Of a stretch of 64,000 nt of DNA, positions 14,701-26,200 are shown piece by piece. The notes beneath the pieces are model-generated. The model worked only from the letters and a program-made list of their open reading frames with translations. It was not told where the DNA came from and made no database searches. Origin of the DNA: Kryptolebias marmoratus (Eukaryota > Chordata > Actinopteri > Cyprinodontiformes > Rivulidae); NCBI RefSeq assembly GCF_001649575.2, contig NC_051437.1:14331695-14395694 (forward strand), in the 5' to 3' direction. Positions within the stretch are counted from its first letter, which is position 1. Every line of letters begins with the position of its first letter. The position numbers were made by a program, and so were the translations under genes.

Positions 14701-16773
14701 TAACACCACCGTCCTTTTAAACAGAGAGGTGTCAGATCTTCTTTCTTTAGTACAGTTTGGCCAAAAAAGTGAAATCATTCTTTAAAGATAAAAAAACTAG
14801 CTACACACACTGTATTTTTTTTTCTTGAAAGATACAAACCGCTTTACAAGAAGGAAAAAGGTGAGTCTGGTCTTATAACAACAATAAATGTCTGAAAGGT
14901 TTTACAATTACCAGCATTTTAGTCGAAGTTATAAAGAATATGAACATGTTTTTTTTTTATTTGCTAAAACTAACAATCCTCAAATCAGTTCAGAAATCCT
15001 CAGGCACTAAAATAATACCAGCAGCAAAACAGATACAAATACTGTTCATTTTTAACCTTTTAGGGGCTCTCACTCTAGTTTTACTTCTAAGTAATAAAAG
15101 GTTTTTTTGCATGGATTCAGTTGTTGTTAACCTAAGATTAGGACACTAACGATGTCACCGCGGTGTTTCAGGGAACTGTAGGGCGGACGTGTGAACCGCA
15201 GCGATGCAAAGTTGGAAGTGATTTGTGTAACTGTGATAACACGTGCCTGTCGGGTGACTCGGACATCAAAATGAACCTGAAAATGATTTAGGGTATTTTA
15301 AATAAAAGGTTTGATTGACAGGCTTCTCTGCCCACTTCCAGAGGGGTTTATTCCCCCTTTTTAACCATCAAAAGTCAATGAAATGTCTTATTAACGCAGG
15401 TGTTTGTGTACAGATGCACAATGCAAAATATTCCTTATTTAAAAGTCTTGAAGTTTGAAGAGAAACATTTAATTACAGAGCAGAACTTTTCATTTCAGTC
15501 ACAAATTCTTCTAGCTGAAAAATTAGAAGAAACTGGTATCATTGTGTTGTGTCTTAGCAGTAATTAACAGTTTATATCTTTTTTTTTTGTTGCTGTACTC
15601 CACAGTAGACCTGACACTAAGTTTTTGTCTTTATCAGTATATCACTGACACCGTCGTGTTCTACCGTCTTCGCAGGGTCCCGTGGCTCATGTTCGCACCG
15701 TCAGCATCGGTGAGAAACGGCAGCCAGCAGCCAGCACACACACCACTGTTAACAAGAACCACGCTGTAATAACGCCGGCAGCTAAATCAACACCAGGAAC
15801 CAGGTACGCCCTCGGCTCTTTGCCCGACAGAGTTGAGATTGTTTGACTGTTCTGGTTCTGGTTGTCTTCAGAGCTCCAGTATTTGGATTAGAAATATTTC
15901 ATAAACCATCAATTTCAAAATGCAACCAAGCGTTTGTGATCATTACAATACACACGTTAGCATAACAGGACTACACTGGTTTAAAGTTGGTTGTAGAACT
16001 TCTTGTTTGTTATTTATATTTTTAGCAGTTTTAAAAAATTGCAGACGTATTGAAGACATTTTCCACACAGTCACATTGAATTAGCTACCAGTTGTGGTGT
16101 TCCAGTGTAACATATAGTTGATTAAACATATTTCTTTAAAGATGATCCGTTGTTTCACTTTGATTGGTATTCATTCATTCATTAAGACTGAATGAATGAA
16201 ACACAAAGCACTGCGTCAAGTAAGAATCTGTTTCACTTTACTGAAACATCTAACTTCTGTAGAGTAAATTCACACAAATCCACCTATGGTCATTTAATGA
16301 GAAACATTTATTAGGAAATATACGAATGAATCAGCTGAACTTGAGTAAAAAAAAACAAAAAACCTTTTGAATCGACCCTAAAAAGTTATGTTGACCAAAC
16401 CCAGATATATAAAGTTACAGCAAAGTCATTATTCATCAGCAAAGAAAAATAAATAATTGTGTGGATTTTTTTACATTTTTAATTTGAGTTCAAAAGCTGT
16501 TTTATTGAGGTTATTTTCAGAAATCCTTAAATGGATCAAGTTAGGATCACACTGATGTGTTTTTGACAAGAGATGCTAAATCTGGTAGGAGCCTCTGATA
16601 GCGGCCCGCGCAGCTCCTTGTTGTTCTTGTCCTCACACTGTCACATCTGCCTGTTACCAAGGAAACCCCGCGGGGAGGCCAAGAAGTGCCGAAAGGTGTA
16701 CGGCATGGAGAAGAGGGACATGTGGTGCACAGCCTGCCGCTGGAAAAAAGCCTGCCAGAGATTCACCGACTAA
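5845..16773 (+). CDS. slc2a4rg: SLC2A4RG/ZNF704/ZNF395-family zinc-finger transcription factor, 5'-incomplete, seven coding exons
   Basis: Exons 5845-5945, 7577-7815, 11547-11647, 13158-13431, 14412-14552, 15676-15803 and 16662-16773 join in one frame to 364 residues and a TAA stop, each with AG/GT borders. Landmarks are a conserved [10 protein letters not shown] block near residues 16-26, a [19 protein letters not shown] block in exon 2, a basic PRKRK stretch just before the finger (likely nuclear localisation), one C2H2 finger (Cys122, Cys127, His140, His145), an acidic SDGEEDFYY block, and a C-terminal KKCRKVYG...[11 protein letters not shown] motif (Cys337, 350, 353, 359). Family members are nuclear, DNA-binding regulators; human SLC2A4RG is linked to GLUT4 promoter control. 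Human relatives are about 390-510 residues, so an N-terminal part is missing and its exon(s) were not found. The symbol rests on family sequence plus the convergent zbtb46 neighbour. ZNF704, whose human neighbour is ZBTB10, is the main alternative; family assignment is secure, the paralogue less so. Confidence 0.72.
7577..7815 (+). CDS. slc2a4rg: slc2a4rg-like coding exon, Ser/Pro-rich block and basic NLS-like end
   Basis: The acceptor is TTGTTTCAG before 7577 and the donor is AGGAAG|GTAAAA after 7815. The 239 nt exon enters in phase 1 and leaves in phase 0. It encodes residues 34-113: an early TWKEVL segment, a serine run, the family-typical [19 protein letters not shown], an acidic segment, and [10 protein letters not shown] at the end. 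The closing basic cluster is a plausible nuclear localisation signal next to the DNA-binding finger of the following exon. Confidence 0.92.
8650..8804. repeat. (ATCC)n microsatellite
   Basis: About 39 uninterrupted copies of ATCC. It is open in several frames and gives spurious poly-(HPSI)/(WMDG) reading frames. Confidence 0.95.
8650..9030 (-). mobile_element. LINE 3'-end fragment with (GGAT)n tail
   Basis: A pure ATCC repeat (8650-8804) abuts a sequence containing 'gggtcacagggagctggtgcc', 'cgagaggcggggacaccctgg' and 'accattcacactc'. This is a very common teleost non-LTR retrotransposon 3' region, inserted in minus orientation with the tetranucleotide as its tail. The family name is not assigned. 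Confidence 0.65.
11547..11647 (+). CDS. slc2a4rg: slc2a4rg-like coding exon carrying the single C2H2 zinc finger
   Basis: The acceptor is CTCCTTCGCAG and the donor is CTGGG|GTGGGT. The 101 nt exon is phase 0 in and phase 2 out, encoding residues 114-146 plus two bases of Gly147. It holds a C-x4-C-x12-H-x4-H finger (Cys122, Cys127, His140, His145) with the family-typical [18 protein letters not shown]. The residue after the second Cys is Glu where I recall Gly in human paralogues. A long CA repeat starts about 35 bp downstream of the donor. Confidence 0.94.
11682..11764. repeat. (AC)n microsatellite
   Basis: About 41 perfect AC dinucleotides, starting 35 bp downstream of the donor of the slc2a4rg-like finger exon. 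Confidence 0.97.
13158..13431 (+). CDS. slc2a4rg: slc2a4rg-like coding exon, acidic block and Pro/Ser linker
   Basis: The acceptor is CTTCCTGCAG before 13158 and the donor is TATCAG|GTAATT after 13431. The 274 nt exon is phase 2 in and phase 0 out, residues 148-238. It starts with [20 protein letters not shown], the acidic segment that directly follows the finger in this family, then [16 protein letters not shown] and a proline-rich linker ending in DHAYQ. Confidence 0.93.
14412..14552 (+). CDS. slc2a4rg: slc2a4rg-like coding exon, Gly-rich, symmetric phase
   Basis: The acceptor is CATGTTCCAG before 14412 and the donor is GTCCCG|GTGAGT after 14552. The 141 nt exon starts and ends at codon boundaries, so it can be skipped without a frameshift. 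It encodes residues 239-285: a short [13 protein letters not shown] repeat-like stretch followed by [15 protein letters not shown]. Confidence 0.88.
15676..15803 (+). CDS. slc2a4rg: slc2a4rg-like coding exon, linker
   Basis: The acceptor is CGTCTTCGCAG and the donor is ACCAG|GTACGC. The 128 nt exon is phase 0 in and phase 2 out, residues 286-327. It encodes [16 protein letters not shown] and a Thr/Ala-rich linker. It is placed by frame continuity and splice sites rather than by a strong motif. Confidence 0.85.
16662..16773 (+). CDS. slc2a4rg: slc2a4rg-like terminal coding exon with CR/C-clamp motif
   Basis: The acceptor is TGTTACCAAG before 16662, with a weaker pyrimidine tract than the other exons. 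The 112 nt exon completes an AGG codon, then encodes [20 protein letters not shown] and [16 protein letters not shown], and stops at TAA 16771-16773. The four cysteines (residues 337, 350, 353, 359) and surrounding basic residues form the C-terminal signature of the SLC2A4RG/ZNF704/ZNF395 family, resembling the DNA-contacting C-clamp of TCF proteins. Confidence 0.93.
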
Positions 16774-16871
16774 TCCGGCCGCCTTCTTCCGGCTCTGTGA
16801 GGTGGGCTCCTCGTCACCCGGAGCAACGGTGAGGAGGCGAGGGCAAAGTTCTCAGCACTGCTTCTTTCCGA

Positions 16872-16905
16872 NNNNNNNNNNNNNNNNNNNNNNNNNNNNN
16901 NNNNN
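16872..16905. other. Assembly gap (34 N)
   Basis: A run of N lies in the 3' UTR, followed directly by a GA-rich simple sequence, which likely caused the gap. Confidence 0.98.
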
Positions 16906-19900
16906 GAGGGAGAGGGAGAGGGCGCGCGGGGATTGCCTTATTTCTTTTTTTTTTTCTTCTTTTTTTTGTTTCCAGACCCAACAAGAATCTAAAAACTGGT
17001 GTGTAAACAAAAGAAACCGAAAACTTCATGCAGGTCTGGAGACTTTTTTTCTAAGACTGAGACATTTTTCCACTCGCAGCAAAATAAGGAAAAGCAAACA
17101 AACAAACAAATTAGGTTGTGAACCTCCTGATCGGATTCTTTTATTTGTCACCGGCTTCGACTCAAGGCGACGTCCGAAGACTACAGATAAGCTTTTTCAC
17201 ACACTCTGTTGTTCATTGTAAGAGCATCATGTAAGCTACTTTTTGTGTGGTGGGTCGTGACGCTTTCTTCGGAGGTTCAACGGTTACCATCGGATGTGCT
17301 CGCTAATCTCCTCTGCAGCATATCTACTTCTCATTGCCACTCTGTGTGAGGGATTTCATCAAATCTACCAAATGCAAAAAAAAAACCTGACTCACAGCCA
17401 ACAGCTTTTGGTGCCTCCCGCAGTCTTACTGGATCTAGACGGCGACTCGGAGCACAAGTTGTTTAATATCAACCAACATTGTCATTGTGTTCATTCAGAA
17501 GCTCGAGTTGTTTCGCATTTTGCAGAACTGCACTAAACCATAACAAATGGTACAAAGAGTTTCCCTTTGACGTTCCACAGTATTTCCGAGAAATGTACAC
17601 AGTTTATGAAAAATATATGTCCCCATTTTATCATATATGCCTGCCCCCCCTCCCTACAGATCACTGTAACCCATGTATGCCTATGAGAGCAGATATCTAT
17701 TTCAGAATATAGTTTATTTTCAGCAATAAGCAGCTGAATCAACTTGCATTTGCATTGTGCAATCAGAGGAATGACAGCATTTATTAGTTTTCCTTTCTCT
17801 CCTAGCGGTTGTCGTTGAGTAATAAGTTGAAGCAGAAAGGTTTTTTTTTTTCCAACTAATGTTCTTAAAGAAATTGTTTACCACAGTATGTGAATCATGG
17901 CTGGCCTTTGAAATTTAAAAATCAACCCGTCTTGCGTCCCGGCGGTCTCGACTCGACAAATTCGCCTTTTTCCAGCTTTTTAAATAGTTGCTCGACCGTG
18001 TTTTGTAATAATCACTATTATTCAGCGTCACGTCACTTCCTGAACACAGACTGCAACTTCGCAGGGCCCCGAGATGTTTGAATAAGACGCATTTTTAAAG
18101 CGATCTTTCGCTCTCAATCGAATCAAGCCGGCGCAGAGCACGAAGGGTGGCGGCGAGCCGTGCGCCGACTCACTCTGAGGGTAGCAAAGATTTAAAACCT
18201 TTCGCCAAATGGAGTCTTACTTTTTTTGGAATAAGACTGTTTTAGCAAAAGCAAAACAAGGCCATAAAAAGGAGGCCAAAGTTTACAAGCTGTACATAAA
18301 CTATAGCTGGTAGTATTTAGATACTTAAATACCCTAATTATGTAATATATCCCTTTCACAAATGTATTTGTTTAGCAATATTGGTTGTTCTTTATTGATT
18401 GAATTACAGGGCAAAGGAAAAAAAAAGTAATATTATATTTAAATTAAAATGCTGTCCCCCTCTTTAAAAGTTATCGTTCTCAAATTGTAAATGTCCAAAG
18501 TGAAAAGCACTTAACAACTGGCGCGAGTGACGTGGATGGACAACGAAGTGACGATCTGATGACACGATGAGAGTCGGAGTCGTGTAGAGATCCCCCCGGC
18601 AGTTTTACCTGTTTTTTTTTCTCTTGTTTTAGAAATGTGTAGGCGCCATTTACTTTCTCAGAGTTGACTCAACTTTTTTACCATGATTACCTGCTTCCAA
18701 GAAACTTCACAGTTAAGTCCGTTTTGTTTTATTTTTATAGCCTCGAATCTCAAATGAGCCTCGAATTCGAACTCCCGTTTATCCTTAAGACCTCCATTCA
18801 GACGTGGAAAAAAACAACCTTTTTTTTTTGTAATTTCCCGATATGCAGTCCTGACTGTAGATGTGTATTTTTTTTGAAGAGATTCTCACCTGTGCTGTAC
18901 ATGAGCGTCTTTGTTTCCTCCTCACAGTCTTCTTCTTCTCTCTCTGTGCTCCTGACACTCACCTGACCTGATCTCAGTAGCAGCGTACGACAGAGCGCCC
19001 GTACTTCCCTCTACGACAAGCACGACCCCCGACTGACTTCAAACCTCTGTCGCCGTACAAACACCTTCTTTTTTTTAAAACTTTTTTTGTATTGTCACAA
19101 TACGGGCGACGGTTCGCCCACTCCGGTGGAAGCCGATGCACAAAGTCGATGAATCCAAACAGACACGAGGCAGACCTCGCCTCCGACGTACTATGAGCTT
19201 TCATTTCCGCCGTGTTCCAGATAAGCTAGGTCAGCAGGCCTCTTCCAGCCACCAAATTCACCAAGTGCCAATAAAAAAAAAGAAAAAAAGAGGAAAGCAG
19301 AAAGGAAAAGGTATACTGACTGTATGATATTGCACTACGCTGCGCGGAAACATGTTTTTATACATGAACATTTTATATTTACAAATTTTTAAGCAAAGGG
19401 GGGAGGGGTTCTTTTGTTTCTAAAGGGGGGAGGAGGGTGGGAGGGGAACGGTCACGGGCCAGCGGAATTAATGGGGGTGTCAGGGACAGGGGGCCGAGGA
19501 CCTCCGGGGTTCCCCATTATTGGCGAGTGACCCTAACAGCTAAACACAGTGGTGCTGACAGCTCTGGGCGCGTGGTACAGGAAGTCGCCCATCGCTTCGC
19601 CTTCCCCTGGATCAGCGCCGGGGGCCGAGGGCGACGCCCGCCTCGTCGTCGCAGCGGTGGGGGAACGGCGGTTACAGCACGTAGCTACACGTTATCGCTT
19701 CGAGAACAGAAGATGCTTTAAAGTGTTTTAATGCCAGGAGTTCTTCGTTCTTTCTTCAAAACAGCCACACATTTCATACACACACACATCTGTAACACAT
19801 CTGTAAAGCTTCTTAACCTTTTTTTTTTTTTTTACATGTATACATACTGTTGTTAGTGCTGGATACCACTTTTAGTTCCTGTGGCCTTGGGCCCTCGGTT

Positions 19901-21806
19901 TGGGAACTGATGGAGTTTCAAACAGCCCACCGTCAGGTCTGTCCGTCCTCAGCGGAAAGCACCGGCAGGGTCAGCAGAACTGGACGGGTCCTCCGGTCTG
20001 GGCCGCCGTAAGCAGGAAAAGTGGGTTCAGCGTGTTTGGTTTTTTTTTTTGTTTTCATTTTAGTTTTGTGCACAGCTCGTGATGGTTTGACCCTGCAGGA
20101 TGACGGACGGATGGAGTGGTGGGCGCGCAGATGTAGGTTTTTGCCGTTTCAGGGCTTTTTTTCTTGTACATAATGCAGGCTAAAGATCTGTGAGGCTATT
20201 TCATATATTGTTTTTGTTTGTTTGAAACTGTTATACGGAAAGGAAACTTTTTTTTACATTACTTTTTCTCAAATATATTTTTCTTTCATCTTTAAAAGCA
20301 ATTGAGAAGCTATAGTGAACTGATTCGATGTATATTGTAGCTTAGAGGCAAAGGGGAGAAAAAGACAACTTGTTGAATGTAAAACATATTAAAAAAAAAT
20401 CTTTTTTTTTTGTTGTTTTGTAGTTGCTGGCTAGTTTGTATGACCTGTTGAGAAACTGTAGTGCGTCTTTGTTTGGTATCTGATCTCTTACCACAGACGG
20501 CTGTCGCCACACTGTCGAACCATATGGAATAACTCAACCATGCAGTATTGCTTTACTATCTTTGTGCAATGACGACTTGCAGCGAAACAAGAACCCTCCT
20601 GCTTTCCGGTGGCAGCCGGGCTCCTCGCTCCCACCAAACGCTGCGTCTCTTTTCCAGCTTGCGTGGTTCTCCCTCTCGTCCCGGATGTCCGACGTGATTG
20701 TAGGCTGTCCTCAGTCCGAACGACCTTTAACCTTCGCTCTCCGTGGAAGTTGTTACCTAGTGGGAATCTTAATTTTTCCTGCCCCTGCACATTCCAACAG
20801 ACGGCATGCCTTTTTTTTGTCTTTTAAGCCTCTTTCCCGCGCTTCCTGTTCACCGCGGCGGTTCCTTCTCCGTTTCCCGCTCTCGTTGCTCTGCAGCTTC
20901 ACTGTGGTTCCACCCAAGCCTTTACCCAGTATATTAAGCTAAACTAAACCCTTGAAATGTGCATCAAAGAAGCCTTTTTCTTATGTTTTTTTTCAGTATG
21001 TCTAATTGATGTGCTGCTTTTATGAATGTTAAGGTTTTGCGTGTAAAAAAACAAAAAACAGCAGCAGCAGCAAATCCAACAGATCACTGTCAGAATCAAA
21101 TGTTATGCATTGCAATGGCAGCTCCACATCTCTGCTCCTGTGCTTGTATTGTCTGCCCAGGCGTTTATTTTTTCCGTCATATCTCTCCTTTGATGACCAT
21201 TTCTCCGCGCGGTTGCGTTCCAGCGCAGCCGCACGCCGGCTGACGTGAACAGCCCGACCTTTTTTTTTTTGTTTGTTTTTAACTTCTCTCCCGTTGATCG
21301 ACTGTCCGATTGAGTTTGAGATGGTTTGCATGTCTAGCATTGCTCATTGTTTTCCCTTTATTTTAATTTTTTGTTGTGCGTGTGTGTTAGAAGATACAAC
21401 ACTGAAGGTTTTTATCTGTTAAGATTTCCTCTCTGTGTCCAAAAAAAAAAAAAAAAAAAAAACCCGAGGCTGACGTACGTCGTTCCTCCACGTGGACCCC
21501 GAGCGCGGCCCGGCGCGGCCCGGCACGCCCGGCGCTGGAGGGGGCTTCGCGGGAGGGAAACGTGACGTCGGCCTCGAGTTTTCACTGTAGGCCAAGATTT
21601 TCTCCCCCGTTTGTGGGCTCCCAGCTTCTGCTCTTTGTCAGCCCACCCCACCCCCCCACACACACACATGGAGGAAGCACTTTCTGAGCAGTGGTGCACT
21701 CGAGGAGTATTTGTGTGAATGTCAAGCTTTTGACTCGTGCTTGAAAAGATAGATGACCATGTATGAATCTTTAATGTGATTTGTAATGTAAATGTGACAG
21801 TAAGAA

Positions 21807-21812
21807 AATAAA
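21807..21812 (+). terminator. Poly(A) signal AATAAA, slc2a4rg-like gene
   Basis: A consensus AATAAA is followed within about 25 bases by a TG/T-containing stretch. It lies just before the Tc1-like element and is the best candidate for the 3' end of the + strand gene. Confidence 0.6.
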
Positions 21813-21959
21813 GCTGAATGAAAGAGGCCTCTGCTTCGGGATTCTTTCTCTTTTAAAAACAAACACTGATTACTCACCAATTATCAGCTGAGGTGGAGGC
21901 TGTTGGTTTAGGACATCTACTCGCTTCTAAGATTATTCAAATCAAACCCCAAGTGTACA

Positions 21960-22990
21960 AAACCACAGTTTCATTGTTTATTTTTACAAACTTGAAGCCA
22001 GAATAAAGAAACCAGCACCCTTCGATTCAGCAGCGTGTAGAACCTCCTTTAGCACCTAGACCAAGAGTCATCATCTGTATGATTTTATCAGACTCTGACA
22101 TCAGTGTGGAGGAATATTGGCCCACTCTTTTTTTTTTTTACAACAGTACTTCAGTTCATTTAGGTTTGCAGGCGTCCGTTTGCGGGTCCCACCACAGCAT
22201 GTCGGTCGGGTTTGAGGTCTCAGTTCTGACTCGACCACTGCAGTTTCAGCCGCTCCGCTGGAGGTTAGCTGTTTGGGGGAATCATCGTCTTGTTCACACG
22301 ATCCAGTCTGGGTCAAGCTTCAGCTGCCAGACTCTGATTTGAGCCCAGAGTCCTTTGGGCTGCAGAGCACGCTCAAATCATCACCTCTCCACCACCGTGC
22401 CTTAAAGGTAGGTGCGAGGAGTTTCTGATCAACACTGTTTGGTTTTTGCCAACCATGATGCTGTGCATTATGGGTAAACATTTTAATTTTAGTCTCATCT
22501 GTCAAAAGGACATTGTTCCAGACGTCTTGTGGTTCATTCAGATGAAATTTGACATTTATTTTAAGGAGAAGAGATTTTCTCAAAGCCATACAAATGAGTG
22601 TTTTTCTTACAGTACTGTCATTAAAACACTTATTATTTAACATGCTAACTGAACCCTGTGGACTCGGAGATGCAGCACTTATTGGATTTATTTGGAATTT
22701 CTCCGTGCATTGGCAGCTGTTTGAAACGTTTTCTCTTTGTGAGTAATCTCTCCGTCGAATAATGGACTCCAGATAGTTCGCTGCCCGTCCCAGACAGCGG
22801 GCAGCGACAGGTGCTTCTTGAAGGACATTGCTGATGCCTTTCCACCCTGTCACTGTGGTAACACACACCTGTTTGCTCCGGAGCAGCAGCCAGACAGAAG
22901 CTGATGATCATTTGACCGAGTGGGTCTGATCAGCTGCACCTGGCTGATTTACGTCTGGCTTTTTACGTTTAATTAATAACGACATGGTGG
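21960..22990 (-). mobile_element. Decayed Tc1-like (Tc1/mariner) DNA transposon
   Basis: Minus-strand translations in several frames give Tc1 transposase blocks in order: NVLQEAPVAARCLGR-like N-terminal region, HLNEPQDVWNNVLLTDETKI (the DDE-region 'W..V..TDE' motif), FTHNAQHHGWQKPNSVDQK, and near 22110-22180 ANLNELKYCCKKKKEWANIP with the terminal 'AAKGGST'-like end around 22040. Frames shift repeatedly and stops interrupt the blocks, so it is inactive. It fills the gap between the two convergent genes. Confidence 0.8.
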
Positions 22991-23299
22991 AATATGTTGT
23001 GTTTTTGCACATGTGAGGTTAAAATTTGAATAAATTTAGGACTTAGTAGCTCTTTGTATTATGTTCTTTCATACATAAGACCTCAGAACTGAAAGTGGGC
23101 GGAATTTATTTTACCCTAATTGTATGATTGTAAGGATAAATGTTGAATACATATATATATATACTTTTTTTTCTCTCTCTTGCTACATTTCCATTCTCAG
23201 ACTTGTCTTTCACACCCTCTTGTGGTCAGTAATAACCACGACAGCTGTCCAGAGTCCAAACAGAACAAAAATGAAGGACAGCACACGCCAGTCACGTCT

Positions 23300-26200
23300 T
23301 TACAGCAGCAATTTCAAAATTTATTGAGACTGATTGGATTTTGCAAATAATAGTCAAGCTAAATCTTCCACTAAACATGAAGTTAAAAAGAGGCTTGGAC
23401 AACTCGCGGGCCGGACCCAACATCAAAACAGAAGGCTCATGGTTGACTGTAAAAGTGTTTTTGTGATCAGTACTGTCAACCAAAAAACAAAATAAAATAA
23501 AATAATATATATATATATATATACCTGCACAAGAGCACTTAAATCTGCCCAGAACAAAACAGGTGTAAAAACAGGACTCCTTTTTTTTTTTTTTTTTTGA
23601 TTATTTAGCACATTTTGTTACAAACACAGGATTATGATAGTAATCGTTATAAAGTCAGTATCATATTGAACAATATTCCCAACAAAAAATAAACAAAACT
23701 CAAGCTTCGAGCGCGATCTTTTACAAATCAAAGACCCCCTGAAACTTGAAAGAGTAAATAAATAATATATATAATAGTAATATAAATTCATATATATGAA
23801 GGTATACACACATCACTCTTAGTAGAAGAACAAAATCTAAAGTAAAAAGCGCCAAATTTGAAATATAGTATAATATACCCATATCTATGGCTTCATGATT
23901 TTCACGTGTGAGTCAAGCTATACAGGCTGAATGAGGATTGCAGTTTGTACAAGGATACCCATATTCATCTGCAGAGGAGCAAACAGTTCCAGTTTTGCAT
24001 TGTGTGGAATGGGACAGTTGTGTGCAGATGCCGAAGATGTCGCTTTGGTATGACAAAATGAACACAGGCATGCAGTTAAGACCACAGAATCAGGGCACAA
24101 AAGGTCATCGCCAGACCGTGGAAAGGAGAATCTCGTCGCCCGTCGTGATTTGTCTTCGAAAACAAAGAAAAAGAAAAAGAAAAGGAACGACAACATTTTT
24201 GCACCTCTGATCCGATCACCTCGATAATCTCTATCTGTAGAAAACAAGTATTCACTCATCTCTCGGAAAACAGGCGCTCTCCACAAGCACGCAGGTGAAA
24301 TGTCATTGAGGCACATATTGAGGGGTTGATGGCGGACGTTTTTTTTCCTGAAGTACAACCCGGAATGAGGAAGAGGACATACAGTACAGAGGCGGCGAGA
24401 AGAGGCCGGGGAATCACACATACATCCAGATGTCTCTCAGTGGCCGTAACAGCACCACAGGACAGAGATTTGTCACCGATCACGAGCTTCTTCCACACCC
24501 TTTTTTTTTTAAAGAATTATTATTAACATTCATAAAAATTTCAGGGTTTTTTTATCACCAAAAAGTAAAATTTTTTTGATAAATGGGTCAAACAAAAGCA
24601 CAATAAATAAATCCCACATGTAAAGAACAAAAAAAATTGAATTAAAAATAAATCACAACCTTGTGCTGAAAGTTCCTTAGCTGGGGTTTATGGGAAGTGC
24701 AGTCCATAGGCCTGATATGTGTGACCAGCACTTGGGTTTCCCTTTTTTTTTCTAAATGAACGCCAGAAAAACACCAGTCTGAAGGAACACAACGCGTAGA
24801 CTCAACACACTTATCTGAGAGGAGCGTTTAGTCTGCAGTACGGCTAGATTGTGTGTCATTTTAGCCACAAGACTAAAAATAAAAAAAAAAATGTAAAAAA
24901 AAAAAGCTTGATTTTTAAAGGTTGCAGCCTTCTATATCTAGCCATTCCTTTCACGCAGCCCTTCATTTTCACGATAATAAAATAACATGCGCACTTTTAT
25001 CAAACTGGGACGAAAAGGCTCCGAAAATCAAAACCAACCCAATGACAAAATCGTTTACCACAACAATAAATGCGAAAAGAAGAAAAGAAAAACAACCAAA
25101 AAAAAAAAAAGCCACCCTCAAACACAGACTGTGAAACGAAAGCACTTCATGTACACAAAGTACTAGATTGTTTTTGGTTCAACATTAATCAATTAGTGTA
25201 CATTAGTGATGCGAACACATACGCTGAATAAATATTTCAATCAATATCTAACAGAGCAGTTGGACAGTGAACGTGTATTCCCCTCTTGGTAAAAAAAACA
25301 AACAAAAAATTAAACAAAACAAAATCAAAACAAAGAAGAAGAAGAAGAAGAAGAAAGCAAATACGACAAAAAGCGTAAATTGGCACGATAAAAGGTTGAT
25401 AAAAGCCCCATGGCTTGCTGTCCACAACAAGGCAAAGTATAAAAGCTTTTTTTTTTTGTACAAGATATAAAATATAAAAAACAGAAACACACAATAAAGC
25501 TTAGCATCCAGCACTTCATAATAATAATAATTAATAATAATAATAATAACACCAACAACAATGATCATAGTTCCGATATTCATAATATTAAGACATGTCA
25601 TCGGCCTCACTTGAATTGTCAACATCTTTTCCAGAAACCTTGAAAATAATCTTAAAAAATCAGTGTAGACTGTATTTTTTTTTTCTTTTTGGGACACCAG
25701 AAACTCATTCTTGCATTAAAACACCCATTCTGTTCACACACATGGGGGGAGGGGGGGCAAAAGAAAAAAGGGAGGGAATGACTTCTCATAAATCATAAAA
25801 TCCACAGATTTTTTTTTTGTTTCAATAAATAACAAATCAACATTACATACTCTACAAATACTGAAAACTCTGGATTTCAAGCACAATTTTCATCCTTTTC
25901 TTTAGACCTCACAAAACCGGAGAAAACTAGATCACGAAAAAAGGAAAGTTGAACTGTGACAAGAGTCTGCATATTCTGTGTTAAGAAAACCGAAACGACA
26001 TGTTTGAGGAGGAAAAAAAAAAGAGAGAATCGATTTAAAAAAACAAAACAAAAAAACATAAAATTTTTTTTAAAAAAAGGACAAAGGCAGTTCCTCCTCA
26101 AGAGTGAGAAACTCGGCTCTTAGGTCCTTTTTATAACAACCTCCAGTGTGAGAGACGCCGAACCAGAGACAGCACGAGAGACAGAGAGTGTCGTTAGTGT

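Larger units (their letters stand above)
16774..21830 (+). other. Long 3' untranslated region of the slc2a4rg-like gene
   Basis: About 5 kb follows the TAA with no recognisable exon. It is rich in poly-T and poly-A runs and ends at a consensus AATAAA. It includes a 34-base N gap (16872-16905) flanked by a GA-rich sequence, and CpG-rich patches near 19430-19690, 20560-20900 and 21470-21560. The extent is inferred from the lack of an earlier strong poly(A) signal; transcript data would be needed to exclude upstream sites. Confidence 0.6.

Noticed and set aside
16802..17221. 139-codon + strand frame spanning the N gap
   Set aside because: It starts after the slc2a4rg-like stop codon, crosses undefined bases and is low-complexity.
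23918..24421. 167-codon minus-strand frame
   Set aside because: Lies in the zbtb46-like 3' UTR, contains a poly-Phe run and Cys/Ser-rich chance sequence, and has no domain.
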